Positions 46,750 to 59,353 of a stretch of 64,000 bases of DNA are shown in pieces (positions within the stretch are counted from its first letter, which is position 1; each line of letters starts with the position of its first letter). The position numbers were made by a program, and so were the translations under genes. This DNA is from Skeletonema tropicum (Eukaryota; Bacillariophyta; Thalassiosirophyceae; Thalassiosirales; Thalassiosiraceae), in NCBI GenBank assembly GCA_037178625.1, contig CM074136.1:2790001-2854000 (forward strand), written 5' to 3'. The notes under the pieces are model-generated. The model made no database searches and was not told the DNA's origin. It worked only from the letters and a program-made list of their open reading frames with translations.

Positions 46750-47611
46750 TCATGAATATGTGTCTCCCTTTTCGCGTAGATGCTTTCCTAGAGAGAAGAA
46801 CTCCGACTCCATTAGCTCCTTTCTGGATGCATGCGTCACACGATTAGATTCACTCTGTCTCGTCAAAATTCCATCCTTCAGCTCTTGTGCTAGCTTCGGA
46901 TAAGCTTTGAACTCTTTTTGACGCCATTTGATAAGGAACTTAATGATAATATCTTTCTTTGTGTTCAAATTCATCTCGTGCGCTGGAATTTTCACCTTCT
47001 TTTTCGTCCTCGCTTTATCTCGCTTGATCATGCGATCTATCTCTTTCAGAAGCAAAGCTTTTTTGCACTCTCTTGGCTTTAGATCTTGTGAGCTTGTTGT
47101 AGTTGCAAGTTTCGTATCCAATTCCACTGCTGCCTTTAGATCTTTCATCGTAGTCTTTACCTTTGCAAGGCCTTTCTCAGATCTTTCAACAGCATTATAA
47201 TTGTCGATGTAGTATGTGATAAAGTATTCTTCCAGCCTCTCATCCCATGATCGAAGACAGAGACAGAGTCATCGCTGGAAGATTGACTCCTCCGGGCAGA
47301 CTGCCTCTTCATCTTCATTGGACGACAACATCATAATGATGCTCGCATGGCGTAATGAAGACATGATCATCGGTATTTGCTATTGCCTTGTTACAGCAGG
47401 CGCACTCCAAGTCATCATGGGGAGCAGCAACTTGTTCAGATTCATTTGGAGGGGGTACACTACTTCTCTCCTTCGCTGCAGCCGATCTAGCACGAAGACG
47501 TGCCTCACGATCAGTCAATTCCTGATCATTGCGAGACCTCTTACTTCGAGAGCCTCTACCGCCCGAATTACGCCCTCCCCTCATGGTTGATAGGGGTGGT
47601 GTCCCTACCAT
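46750..47611 (-). pseudogene. Transposon-borne gene, right gene, frame disturbed
   Basis: Starts GTG or, better, the ATG of MRGGRNSGGRGSRSKRSRN. A CxCC...C.H cluster (LECACCNKAIANTDD, FITPCEHH) resembles half a RING or other zinc-binding domain. The frame then shifts near 47330 and meets a TGA near 47275, after which a long helical basic part follows (NAVERSEKGLAKVKTTMKDL, KDIIIKFLIKWRQKEFKAYP) to a stop at 46750. It converges on the left gene, the two stops lying 20 bp apart. Family unknown. Confidence 0.4.
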
Positions 47612-47736
47612 TTTGGATGGAGAATAGATTCCTACCGCTACTTTTCTCCGTAGGGGTTCCGATGGATGATTTCCAGAGGTCTAAAGTCAAGCTTGTTTAC
47701 TAGCTTTAAGCGAGTTTTACTAGCGTTCATCAAATA

Positions 47737-47782
47737 TTTAAAAAGTGCGACGGTGAGTCTACTGGCGTTTAAAACGCCAGCT
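47737..47782 (-). repeat. Terminal inverted repeat, right
   Basis: Exact inverse of 45165-45210. Confidence 0.95.
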
Positions 47783-47841
47783 GTCGCCGAATTTAGAGTC
47801 GACAAACTCTCTAGACAGAAGAAGCACTTCACATCCACGAG

Positions 47842-50800
47842 CTACACTGCAGACGCGCAACAGCTAATATCATGGTAGCCGAACCCAGCCGCTTGGCAAC
47901 TCTGCTCACAGTATTTGTTGTTAATCCAATTGTCGTCCTTATTGCACTTCTTATTAATAAGCCAGTTTGGAGCAGTGGGGCATTCATAGCTCTGGGTTAT
48001 CATCCAGGGAGTGGCTTCATCAGAACAAATCACGCAGCTCGGCGTGGGTGCAACTGTAGTGGGAGCTTCCGAAGTTGGCTTAGCAGATGTAGGAGCCCCC
48101 GATGTCGGCAAAGGCGTTGGTGATGGAGTTGAACAACCTTCTTCAAGAAGCTCGCACGGTAGACCACACTTGTCAATTGCAACCATAATCTGGCCATCCG
48201 GGCATCCCATCTCAGGAACAAGGAAGGATGGCTTTGTTTCACAGAAAGCCCCAGTGACGTCTGTTTCGCAGTTAACCTTAATATGAATTTGAAGTTGGCT
48301 CTTTGAAGTAGTATCCGTGACATGCAGACCTGCCCTTGAAAACCCAGCGACGCCTTGACTAGCTCGATCGATCCAACCATAGGTACCATCGTTGTTGACA
48401 AAGCCAGCAATAACACGCCAATACAAAGTATTCGTTGTTCCGTCATGATAATATTTGTCAATGCTGCTACGAACTTCAGCTAGGGAAGTTGCCGGAGCGA
48501 AGTTGTAGGTGCGGGATTTACTCTCAGCGTAAATGGAAACATCACCACTGGTTGTTCCTGGGGGTAATGTCATCGCTTGGATCATAGTGGAGTCATCATC
48601 CAGCTGAATCTTTTGTATCGAAAGATGCGTAGGAGTTCCCTGGTCGAAAGCTAGATACCATCCTCCGTACTGCTCGTGGTTGTAGGGGCCGGTTAGATCA
48701 GGATCCCAGCTCCTTGCCGTTGTCTCACCACATGTCTGCGGAGGGGTGCAGGTCGTAACTGAACTATCACCCATTAATCCGAAATGAGTCATGCTTCCTT
48801 GCCTTGTCTTCCTAGCATTAGCGTTGGGGTCGAGCATGGCTAAGACTGCACTACCCTGCTGACTTATTTGTGGCATAACGACGGTGAACATGCTACCAAG
48901 ATGACGATCATCTTTATCACAAAGCTGCTGAGGAAACTTCCATCCATCTCTAATCTCGCACTTGCCTGGCCGAGAATCAAGTTGCCACCAATTTCCTGCT
49001 CTTGCAGGACCCATGACTGTGGACGTATTAGTAGTACTCACCCTATTTGTCCACGACCCATCGGCATCCTCCCAGTTCGATTGGTACTGAAAAGGATTGA
49101 TGAAAAATTGAGGGTTAGTCAGGCAAAGCATAAGAGTGTATTGGTACCTGGAGATATACGAACTTACCTGCATACTGTAGATATCGTCAGACCCAGATGC
49201 AGCAAAGAATATGCTTTCATTAACGAATTCTTCACCTCCAAGCGAATCCCAGTCATACGTCATTCCTGATGAGATTAGCTGTACCTCGGGGGCAAGCCCA
49301 TTAACAGGTATTGTCACAAATCCAGAGTTGCCCGTGTCTTCGACGCCTCCTTCAACCCAGGGAGACAGACCACGTGCAACACCACCACAGTTAGAAACAG
49401 CCCAATTAGTGAGGATGTGCTTCATCAGATGATCGTATGTGAAGAAGCCAGACCAAGATTTGCCATTGTTAAATAGCTTCTCGTTAGATCCGCTTCCTGG
49501 ATCGGGAACATGATGTGCATTGCTGGATCTGCAATTGATAACGATACTGTTCATCCACACTGTGAACAGAACAAATATTCCACGGTTCTGGAAATCACTG
49601 ACCTCAAACCCGTTGACTTCAGCCCTCTTACCCCAACCCGTCATTCCAACATTGACAAGCCAGACGGTCGTATTATAGACACGGAAGAAATCATCGTTTC
49701 CATTGTCATCCTTTGTGTAACGCGTATAACGCTCTGAAGATACCCTGCCTGCATTATAGATGAGGGTCTCCGACTCTAAGTCATCTTCCTTCCAATAAAG
49801 GGAGCCACCCTCGTATACGGCACCGCTATTCTGGGCAAACCAGGACGAAGAGTGAACACTATTTCCAGTGATCAGGAGAGAGGGCCTGTCTTTTGGAACT
49901 ACACCATTGAAACGTAGCATTGGGTCCACAGGCTGCGGAAGAACAGGGAATTGTATACCTGCCCATCCTCCACTGGCTGCATTGCCAACTACATAGTTGT
50001 GTGCATTGGAAATGTAAAATCCAGAGGCGCTATGATCAGCTGGAACCAAAATAGTATCAGTCTGCATCGTGTTGCCCACCACATTACTTGGCATGATTTG
50101 AGCACCGTTGATTGGATGAACAAACGCAGCAAGATTATATTGCACGTAGTTGTGTTCCTCCACGCCAGATTCTGTCCAGGAATGAGAAATACAACAAAAG
50201 CAAAAGTAAGAACAAGAATATCATCTTTCATACGTATCATTGAATGTACCCAATCTTTTCTACTCACCTAAATAGAAAGCGTGACCAGAGATATCAAATG
50301 CCGTGTTCCGTTCAACCTTGAGGTTAAAAGCATCATGGATGCTAATGGCGCGGAAATAAGATCTATGAACACTACAGTCTGTCATCATGGAAACTGATCC
50401 AGATTCTGGATCTTGATGGTGAAAATGGGTTGGATAGCGGCCCATTACATTCGTCATGCCCATTCGATAAAATTCAACTCCACGGAGACGTCCCTGTGCT
50501 TGACCGACGACAATTGTATGACCTCCCAAGCCTGTGAGGAAAGTATCAGGACATGGCATTTTCGTCCATCCACTTGATGTGGAATCACATTCAAGAGGGG
50601 TGTCATCAATAGGATCGCTCCTGTCATTTCCCTGAATCACTATGTTTCTCGATAGCAAACCGACCTCACACTGATACTCTTTCTCGCCAGCATGGTGGTA
50701 GTGTTCAAGAGGTGACGTTAGAGTGATTTTACCATATTCCTTCCCATCAACAACAACACATTGTACCCCAGAAGTAGCAATGGTGGCTTCTTCATTGAAG

Positions 50801-53759
50801 TTATACCCCCGCGTATCTTTGACATGAGACGTCGTGACAATTATCTTTCCATTATCAGGCCAATTTACACAATCTTGGAGGAATATTTCACTGTTACGAA
50901 CTGACGGGGCTGATGATACTGGACCAGGTACCGCGGCGGCAAGCCTTGTCCACGTTGGGTGGTAAATCTTGCCATGCATATCCATACGAGCACCTTCCAC
51001 GTCACTCACGAAAATACCTTTGAGTCCCATATCAGTGGCAGCAGCAGCAGAGAGATGACGATCGGAGACAGAGTCTGTGTTTCCATATTCTCCATGCAGA
51101 GTGATCTTGATTTTGCCTTCAATACGGCAAGTTGACGAACCTGCTTCTAAAGCCCCTTCCACAGTGATACCCAATGTATCCATCTCAATAGTTGGCCCGC
51201 CAGCTCCTGTATCATCAAAGATAAGACGCGACGATGCGGGGATTGTGATGCGGCCGTAAGGGCTCTCGGGCGTTGAGATGAGGTGTCCAACTCGAATAAT
51301 GACAGATGATGAGGGAGGGATTAAGATATCACTCCCGTCGGCAGGAGGAGCAAAACTTTGGTCATTCCACTCTATCAATCCTGCTTCATGATGAGGACAA
51401 TCCACTGGCTCGTATCGCGCATCATGTGGTAATGGCATGGATGGCTGGTAGTTCATAATAGTAGAAATATCATGGTAGATTAAACTTTCGTCCCCATCAG
51501 CATAAGAAGACATCCATTGATTTGTAAACTCGATAGGGTCAAGACGAGGTACAGGCGAAGGCGTAGGCCCCGAAGTCACTGGAGATAGAGTGGGCGTGCT
51601 TGTTGGCACGGGCGTTGGTGGAGGCGTTACAGGCGAGCTAGTGGGGCTCTTCGTCGGAATCTGGAGATAGGAAGGCAATATAATGAACAAAAAGGCGAGT
51701 GCAAGAGTTAGAGAGAATCTGACGTTGAACGTACATACAGCCAAGAGACACGCGCATATAAATCAGGCATTCATAATGTGAAGGGCAAAGCACTAACCTT
51801 GGTGGGATTGAACGTTGGGGAGAGTGTACTAATATCCATGTAGAACTGAACACGGTCAATGGAACAAAGTTGACCAGGGTTTCTTGTTCGGCATCGAAAC
51901 TCCAAAGTAGTGGCACCAGCTGGAATCTCAAGGCAAGCTGACTGAGCACACGTCGCAGGTAATTCTTCAGTCTCGTATCGTTCTTGGGAATCAATGCCAC
52001 CATTCACCCTAAAACGGCTTTGGAATACTTCTCCATCTCCAGTACTCAACCCTCCTGGATGACTGTAGTAGTAACTCACGCTCGTAGCCCCAGCCGGAAT
52101 CTCTATGGACAAGATGGAATTTCTGTTGACACCATTCCCCCCCGATCCAGCCGTGAGTTGACTGTTCGAACCACCACATCCACCACTCGTATCGACAGCC
52201 CAAGGGTCGTTAGCGCCCCCCAAAAGTGAGAATGGAGATACTGTTAGATCCGCGGACTGATCTTCAAAATCATACAACGTCATGAAAGAGGATCCACATA
52301 CGGGAGTTGTTGTTGTTGTTGGAGAAACTGTAATGACCGATGATACAGTAGGTGCATGGGTACAAGTCCCACATGTTACCCTGCATGCCGCAGATGCCAA
52401 TGTTCCATCGGAACTTTCAAATGTACATCGGATAGTAGGATCTTCACCGACGTAGTCACAGGTATGTGCTGTATTAAATTTCCCAGCCCAGGTTGGATCA
52501 TCCGAACATCCAACATTATCAATTATTGTTGAAGGGGAACTGGAAGGATTGGAAGTAGTTGGAGTAGGTGGTCCATCTCCACCTCCTCCACTCCCTGCCT
52601 CAACACGTGAAATAAAGTCATATGCCAAATCATAATCAATACCAACACCATCCAATGTAGCTCCACTCCCAAACGAATGTCCAGCACCATGAAGTACATA
52701 ATGTTCCACAATAATCCCCTCATCACATCCTCCCGAATAATCATAAAATGTTGCTGTTGCTGTTGTTGCTGATGCCTCTCCACCATCCGTACCATACACA
52801 CTACTAGCGGTAGTATATCCCGTACTACATCCATTATGTGCCGCCCACGTTGACATACTATCCAAGGCACTCATCAAAACAAAGTTGGTATCTCCCCCGA
52901 ATACACCGGAGGTACCACCCTCATATGGGATGAGTAAATCATTATCACCCATCAAGTTTAATATTGATACGGGAGGTCCACCACTAACAGGTTGATTATA
53001 ATTCAAGTTTCCCGGACCACTCCTCACCGGACTTGCAAGTAATTGTGTCACCTTGGTAATAATCCCCTTAATTGGTAACGTGGTATCATTGGCATTGGAT
53101 GCCAATCGATGTGCCAATGCTGCACCATTGGAATTACCAATGAGGTAAATGTTCCCAAGTGCATTTAGTGACGAACGTAATTCGTGAATTATTGAGGATA
53201 GAAAGGCAGACTCGTCGGGATCGGTGGTGCAATTGTAATCGTCCCAGGGGCAGGTGTTGGTGTTTTTTGGTCCAGTGTTCCATCCATTCTAATAAAGATT
53301 AACAGAAGACGAGATGATGATATAAGTAATGTGTAAGTAAGTAAATCTGCGCAAATAAGTATGAGCGACTCAAAAAACAACGACATCTACATCTATCCAT
53401 CTTACCTCGCCCTGCGGATAAACCCCAATCACATTATTCGCATGAACACCACTCTGCCTAGCAAACCAATCATTTGTCCCCCCCGCACCATGAAAGAAGA
53501 ATACAATTGGACAATAACTGCTACTACTACTCCCGTCACCGACAACACACGATGCAGGTACGTCGAGTTCCACCTCACATGTTGCCGTACGACCCTGTGA
53601 GGCTGTACAGACAGTTGTGAAGTCGGAGAGGCGTTGGGGTGATTCTGGTGGATTGGATTGGAGGAGTAATGATGATGATGATGCTTGGATGATTGGGGTG
53701 GTGGAGAGGAGGAAGAGGGTTGAGGAGGCCAAGGTTATGGCGGTAGGTGAGAATCTCAT
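47842..53759 (-). CDS. Secreted esterase-G8/CEMIP-like fusion protein, about 1,828 aa
   Basis: Five exons, 53759-53406, 53288-51798, 51660-50268, 50171-49168 and 49086-47842, total 5,487 nt with every junction in phase. Residues 1-27 are a signal peptide. Residues of about 45-335 form an alpha/beta-hydrolase of the PHB-depolymerase/feruloyl-esterase type: FFFHGAGGTNDW, nucleophile Ser171 in GNSNGA, Asp235 in GDNDLLIPY, His322 in GAGHSF. Next come a Cys-rich ShK-like unit and a beta-sandwich-like stretch, then a Pro/Thr linker. A G8 domain (about 709-830) leads into a CEMIP/fibrocystin-like beta-helix region (GHAFYLESGVEEHNYVQYNL). A Pro/Ser linker and a Cys-rich end (CEQSCQAAGFGYHDISCC) finish it. 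CEMIP-type proteins act on extracellular polysaccharide in animals. A role in wall or mucilage polymers is inference. Confidence 0.85.
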
Positions 53760-56232
53760 GCTTCAAGGATCAAGGATGATTCATTTGTGAAAGTATGAGC
53801 AATGAATAATGAGGTACCTAGTAGATAAAAAATGGATGGCATCTCTACTCTCTACCACCTGAGAAATTGAAGGTTGGTCGTGGTGGAAGACACTTAAAAT
53901 GACCACGGTCATCATGACATAAAGGAAGTCAACTAAGTATATAAGATGCTCACAAATAATTTTATGAAGTGTGAATTGGTGAATGAAATTGTGATTGATT
54001 TTGCCTTCTCAAGTGACTGAAACTGTTACTGGATTTGTCTTTCACGCGTTCAGTGTGAGGATAACCCTAAACTGATCGCAGCGCAAAGCTGCGCAAAGTT
54101 TCAACAGTACATACCAATAGAATTGTATTATTATTGTACTTGTCACTTCTCTTCGTTCCACATTGCTGTGCTATGCTGTGTTGGTGTTGTCCATGGGCAT
54201 CGATTCGTCGTTGGTCGTTAACTCTCTCTCTCTCTAGAGCTTGGTCACCGCTGCGATGTGGCGGATTGAAGAGGACGTTTTTTTTTTGTGTCACACACGC
54301 GGCACAAATGCACTCCTTATCACGATACAGCACTCTGGTAATGATGACAAAATGAGTCGTCAAGAGATGATGATTCGGGGAGAGCATCGTGATAAATTGG
54401 TGGAGAGAGGGAGACGGTTGGCGAGGCTTGGTGTCGATATTGGAGTGCTTTTCCCATGTGGGCGGAGGAGGAGAGAATGCTCGTGAAGGTGAGGAAAAGA
54501 AAGGAGGAGGCAAGTAATGAGGAGGATGGTGGTGGTGGTGAGTATCGTTGTCATGGTGGGGCGGATTAGACGATGATGCTTTCGTTACCATGTACATACA
54601 CGTCTTTCATTTTCATGGTTGTTTTGGATGTTGGATGGATGACGTGTTGGTGTTGTGCATGGGAGAATCGAGGTTGGTTAAGTATCATGTAGGTGAACTG
54701 GCAGGTTGGAAGGAGAAAGCGAAGATTCCGATGTTGTATCCAGCTAGAGGGCACACTTTAAATCCGCATGATGATAACAGAAATTTTGAAGTATGTCAGG
54801 TTGGTCCGCGCGCTAGAGAGGGGCGAGATTATTATAACTATAACCCAACATGTATGTCTTGCATCAATACCTGCGGAAGTACTACCACTGCAATTATGTT
54901 TCCCAGATCACACTCCAAGTCATACTGTCTAGAGCAGCAGGGCTGGGACTGATTAACTTGTATTTATTGATAGGGGTAGGGGTTACCACAGTTGTCAGTG
55001 ACAGCTTTTAGTGTGCCGATGCTTATGCGCTACGAGGCTTGAGGTGATATAGCATTACGCTCGGAGTTGGGGGAGCCATTGGAAGTCTCCAAATAGTAAG
55101 CGCGGAGTTTTCGTTATCGCAGCCGACCAAAATACTTTGAGCCACAACGTGGGCGTAATTTAGAGGAAGGAGAAGCATAGCTGATCTATTTTTGGACGGG
55201 CTATGGCCGCAATTGACCTCGTGTTTCGTGTGTGATTTATTGTGCCGCCATGCATGTGGAAGTGCCTGAGTTCGAGTAAGAAGACTCAAATAGACCCTGC
55301 TTGTCAGTAGCTCATTGTCGGCACATCATTCTGGACATGAGCTGGTCTATCTTAACATTGACTCTCTTTATTTTCAGCTTGAGCCGAACGACTCTGGAGG
55401 TACTAACTCTTTCAGTGTTGCCTCTCTCTCTTTCTTCATACTTTAGGGTGAGATCTCTTCATTTCCTTGTCTCCAAGCCTGGCCAGCTAGGAGACGAGAA
55501 GGGTACGTGTCTAGTTTGCTTTCCATGTCATTTTTTCGTACAATACTTTAAATCCAGAGTCGGGTTGGTATTCCTCTAGAGACGACTTGGCGTCTGGAGG
55601 TGGAAGGCATCGGTTCAGAACAATTGGCAAAGACCGGGCAAAGTTCCCAGGCAGTTTACATTGGGGGTACTGCTAAACCATAAGTCTACCTCTACCCTGG
55701 TTCCTTCGGGTTCCACGCCACCCATAATTATTAGTCGGTGGCCTTTACGTGGCAATGGCATGGGGATGAGTACACTTTTCTTTCTCGAGAGGAAGTGGAA
55801 ACTAACTTCCTCAGCATAACAGCTGGCCGACTTCATTCCGGAGGATACTTCAATCCGGATTGCCGTAGCTGTCTAACTTCATTTTGGATTGATACAGCTG
55901 GTGACTTGATTCCTCTGGAGATCGAGATCTACCCTTATCCGTATCCACACAATATCAATATTCTCATCTTCAAATCAAATAGACAAAGTTATCAACCGTA
56001 CCTTTCCTACTTAACATCCTTGGCACCATTTGCTGCCTTGACCACATTTCTCTACAGCTACATATTGTAATGTGTTTTATAGCATAGAACTTCTTGATTT
56101 CTAGGAAGAACAGATGAGCAAAGAGTAAAGGTACGCAGTTGCATCGTTACACCTTAAACAATTCAAATACGGAGTATTTCGGCATTTAGGCTGCCTGTAC
56201 ACTAGTGTCCATATAACGTCACTGTCCAACAT
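53760..56232. other. No confident gene
   Basis: Open but unrecognised stretches occur on the plus strand at 54548-54952 (VKYHVGELAGWKEKAKIPML) and 55738-56070 (TNFLSITAGRLHSGGYFNPD). They have no clear start or domain and may be gene debris. The first 300 bp holds the esterase gene promoter. Confidence 0.35.
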
Positions 56233-56960
56233 TTACCCTCTGCCTTCAATGAATAATGGCAACAATCGTCTCAACTCCAATGTCAATTTTATCTCCAGAA
56301 AATAAAAATCGTCATCTGCCATCAACAAGTCATCAATTGTTTCAACCCCTCTCGCGGATGCTTGACGAAGAAATGAATATTGATACTTGAGTGGCATGTT
56401 CAAATTAGTCATCGCCTTCTCAACAAGATGTGCAAACACGGACAGGAGTGCGCAGCATCCTCTTCAAATGTGTTTTTCAATGTGACGTTTGATTCGAAGG
56501 ATTTGTGGATGACAGAAAATTTGGCTTCTATCCTCGTATCATCTTTTCTATGATCAAGAGAGGTGCTAATGATGGAAACAATATCGCTTGGAGTACATCC
56601 ATTGGCATCGACTGCATGCTTGCCGATACGGAAGGCATTGAGCAAGTGATCAACTACAAAATCTCCTCTCCCTATAGAGTCAAACATGACGCCGCCAAAT
56701 GTATGGGAAAAGATCGATTACCGTCAATTTCACCGGCTCCGGATGGTATGCATTGAGAAGGGCTATGATTACATCCGACGGAGCGCCCAAAACTATTGCT
56801 GCATGCAGTGGCAAGACATCAAGGACCACCTTATCATTCACCTTTTTCTGAGCCCAAGCCTTCACTTCGGATGGCGCGTCCCTTATTCTGGGCATGACAT
56901 TATCCCAGTGCGAAGCCACCAAGTAATCCATGAGCAAGTAGGCATCACTAGATCAAATGA
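56233..56960 (-). pseudogene. Ankyrin-type gene remnant
   Basis: Three minus frames in succession read like one diatom ankyrin protein: LMDYLVASHWDNVMPRIRDA and VLPLHAAIVLGAPSDVIIAL, then FPIHLAAS and DHLLNAFRIGKHAVDANGCT, then a helical tail. Frame changes near 56730, 56690 and 56430 break it. It resembles the intact ankyrin gene at 32.4-34.1 kb in style, not closely in sequence. Confidence 0.5.
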
Positions 56961-57108
56961 GTGTTGTCCATCTCCTTCTTGATTCCCACGGCAGAACTAC
57001 ACTTGCGACAACCACACTGTCTTAATACTGGACTTTTGCTCTCCTCTTTTAAAGAGAAGAGCACTTTTAAAGAGGATAGTCCAATGCTTTCAAAGCTAAT
57101 GCTGCTTC

Positions 57109-57390
57109 CTATAGTGAATGCTCCATTCCCTTTCTTTTTTCTCTTCCTTCTTCTCTTTTGATGCCAAGATTCGAAAATATGCTTGTGTCTTGAGTACAAG
57201 GAAATAGAACTTGGTCATCATCATCTTTGTCAAATGAACCCAGATTAGAAAAGATGCTCTTGTCTTCATTACACGGAGAAAGAATTTGCCCATCCAATGC
57301 TCTGTTCTTCTTTCTCTTGCTTCTTCTCTTGATGCCAAGATTAGACAAAGGGCGCTTCGCAGTATTGTCTTTTTGTTTCTCTTTTGTCAC
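57109..57390 (-). other. Coding-like fragment with internal repeats
   Basis: The frame repeats a unit of about 25-30 residues: LSPCNEDKSIFSNLGSFD, then LFPCTQDTSIFSNLGIK, with a further broken unit upstream (LLSPC and TSIFG) in another frame. It is basic and of unknown function. Confidence 0.35.
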
Positions 57391-57492
57391 AGTCGTTATA
57401 TCTGCTATACTGCCAAAGATGCTTGTGTGTCTTCACCTACATGGAGAAAGAAGCTTGGCAGTCTGAATCGCGGCTTCATCATCTATGTCAAA

Positions 57493-58050
57493 TTAACCCG
57501 ACAGACAATGAAAGATGTCTTCATAGCTTCTGTCTTCATCGATACGATGCAATGCTTTATTATGCTCAGAACTAAGCGCGAGGTCTTCTTCTTGCTTTGA
57601 CTCCTTTGCATCAATGATAATTTCTGCAATAGGCTTGTCTCTGTCGACAGAGCCTTGATCGTCTCTATTACGCTCTTTCCTAATGGACAATGCTTTGGTT
57701 TATGGACTGTTTGACGGAAGGCGGCTTGGCTGCCATCATCATTGATGACATCATATTTGTTCTTTGTTACGCCTATGTATCGTCTTGGTGATAAATCAAT
57801 GTAAATGTCTCAGTCGAGAAAAGTATGTAAAGTCAAGAGTAGAATCATTGGCGGCGAAGTCATGTGTGTCATTTTTGTCGGAGGGAAGTTTCACTCTGCT
57901 GCACTCTAGAGAGAGCATAGCACTCTCGATACTCTTTGCCGCAGACAATGAAAGCAACAAGTAGAGACGAGGACGATATGATCGAGTGATGTGTATTGGA
58001 ACTGAGCGTGACGCACACACTTGTTGAGTGGATATCAAGAGGGATAGCAT
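57493..58050 (-). other. Two coding-like fragments of an unrecognised gene
   Basis: An ATG frame at 58050-57796 begins like a signal peptide (MLSLLISTQQVCASRS). A charged frame at 57690-57493 (RDKPIAEIIIDAKESKQEED) follows without its own good start. They may be exons of one gene with the repeat fragment downstream. No domain is recognised. Confidence 0.3.
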
Positions 58051-58728
58051 AAGATCAAGCTAGCAGTGGAATTGGACTTATTATTTACATCTGACAAACA
58101 TGAGACACATTATCTAAAGACTCATTCCTACGACCGATGGAGACGAAACGTCAATTCCCAATCATCCCGTCTCTCCATCTCTAGAAAAGGCAGCAAATAA
58201 TGTGCCATAAGACATGCGACGGCGATGGTCGCAACTTGAGAGAAGGCCCTGCTCGACTGCTCAAACTAAACTTGCCGTCTTGTTTCTGCCCTGCTAGTAA
58301 AGGCCTTCCGTCAAGAGTCTCTGCTTGGTCCGAGTTGCGGTGGATGTATAGACGCTGGATGTGTAGCTTGCGATACGCCTTGCGAAGAGAGTGCCTCTAC
58401 ATGAACTACAAAGCACTGTTTTAGAAATAGGAAACAAAACAAAGATTCATTAGAGAGAGTTGGTACAAAGAGACATCAGACAAACAAAACAAAGATTTAA
58501 AAATGTTGGTGGAGATGCTTTTCATCGAGATCGAACGGTAGTTTAGCGACGGATTTATGGTCTAGCAAACCCTAAAGGAACTGTGCCAATCTTTCCCTGA
58601 GGAGGACGGACACTCTGTTTAAGCCTGTCAGCACCTTCGAAGGCCGCCGTGACCAACCTTGGAAACCAACCGTTACTATCTCTCTCGGAACCCCAAATCG
58701 AGTACACCCGAAGGCGTAAAGAAAAGCA
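58051..58728. other. No confident gene
   Basis: Short frames only; nothing recognisable. Confidence 0.35.
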
Positions 58729-58923
58729 GGGCCAATTTAATTAATCGCCGGCATTACCTCGGCGATGGGCCTTATTTGTATAGCACCGGCTTTGCCTCGG
58801 TGCTGGGACTGAGCCCTGGGCCAATTTGTAAAGCACCGGCTTCCACGGTGCTGGGCCAATTTGTATAGCACCGGCTTCCACGGTTCTGGGCCAATTTGTA
58901 TAGCGCCGGCTTTCCTCGGCGCT
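58729..58923 (+). repeat. Tandem hairpin array, five units
   Basis: Five units of 35-50 bp, each with GGGCCAATTTGTATAGC-like sequence and a hairpin. Hairpins lie at 58744-58766, 58782-58804, 58832-58852, 58867-58887 and 58902-58923. Stems are ATCGCCG/CGGCGAT, AGCACCG/CGGTGCT (twice), AGCACCG/CGGTTCT (one mismatch) and AGCGCCG/CGGCGCT, so base changes in one arm are matched in the other in all but one unit. Loops are 7-9 bases. Confidence 0.85.
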
Positions 58924-59227
58924 GAAGTTGTTGCTCGATCAGCCATTAAAACCGGACAGGGGATCATGAATCGGTTGTAACTCACCTGTAATCATCGGAC
59001 ATCGGCTGCAGTCGTTAGCGGCGGAGCCTGCTTCAAGGCGGCGGCGATGCTTGCGGGTGAACGCTTGTTGGGAGGCGGCGGTAGTATAGCAAGCGGCCGG
59101 CGAGCGAAGAGCGGAGAATCGTTGGCCGACATGGTGGTTTGGTAGCGAATGATGTTGACAGTTTGCTCGATGAAAAATTATGAGCACAGCAAGCAGCGGC
59201 ATGAGGCTTGCAACAGCAATTTGCCAT

Positions 59228-59353
59228 CCATGATTGAATGAATGGCTGTGAGAGATCCTCACGATGCTGTCTGTCGGCATGATTGAATGAATGGCTCTCC
59301 GGTGCTTTTGGTCGGCATGATTGAATTAACGTTGCGATGGTCGGCATGATTGA
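59228..59353 (+). repeat. Interspersed short repeat, GTCGGCATGATTGA
   Basis: The 14-mer occurs at 59273, 59311 and 59340, and a shorter form (CATGATTGAATGAATGGCT) at 59228 overlaps the first in pattern. Confidence 0.8.

Larger units (their letters stand above)
45165..47782. mobile_element. TIR DNA transposon, 2.6 kb, no recognised transposase
   Basis: Bounded by perfect 46-bp inverted repeats. Inside are two convergent genes, one from each end, of unrecognised type. AGCT at both outer edges could be a 4-bp target duplication or part of the repeat, since it is a palindrome. It sits 60 bp beyond the stop codon of the esterase-G8 gene. Confidence 0.8.

Noticed and set aside
47638..47838. C-terminal extension or separate gene after the TAG of the esterase-G8 gene
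   Set aside because: The open frame simply runs through the transposon TIR; the upstream protein already ends in a natural Cys-rich domain.
54067..54597. 176-residue His/Pro-rich minus-strand protein
   Set aside because: Low complexity from GGTGGTG-type DNA; no domain, and the opposite strand is equally open.
58729..58923. CRISPR array
   Set aside because: Unit spacing is irregular, there are no unique spacers between constant repeats, there are no cas genes, and the organism is a eukaryote.
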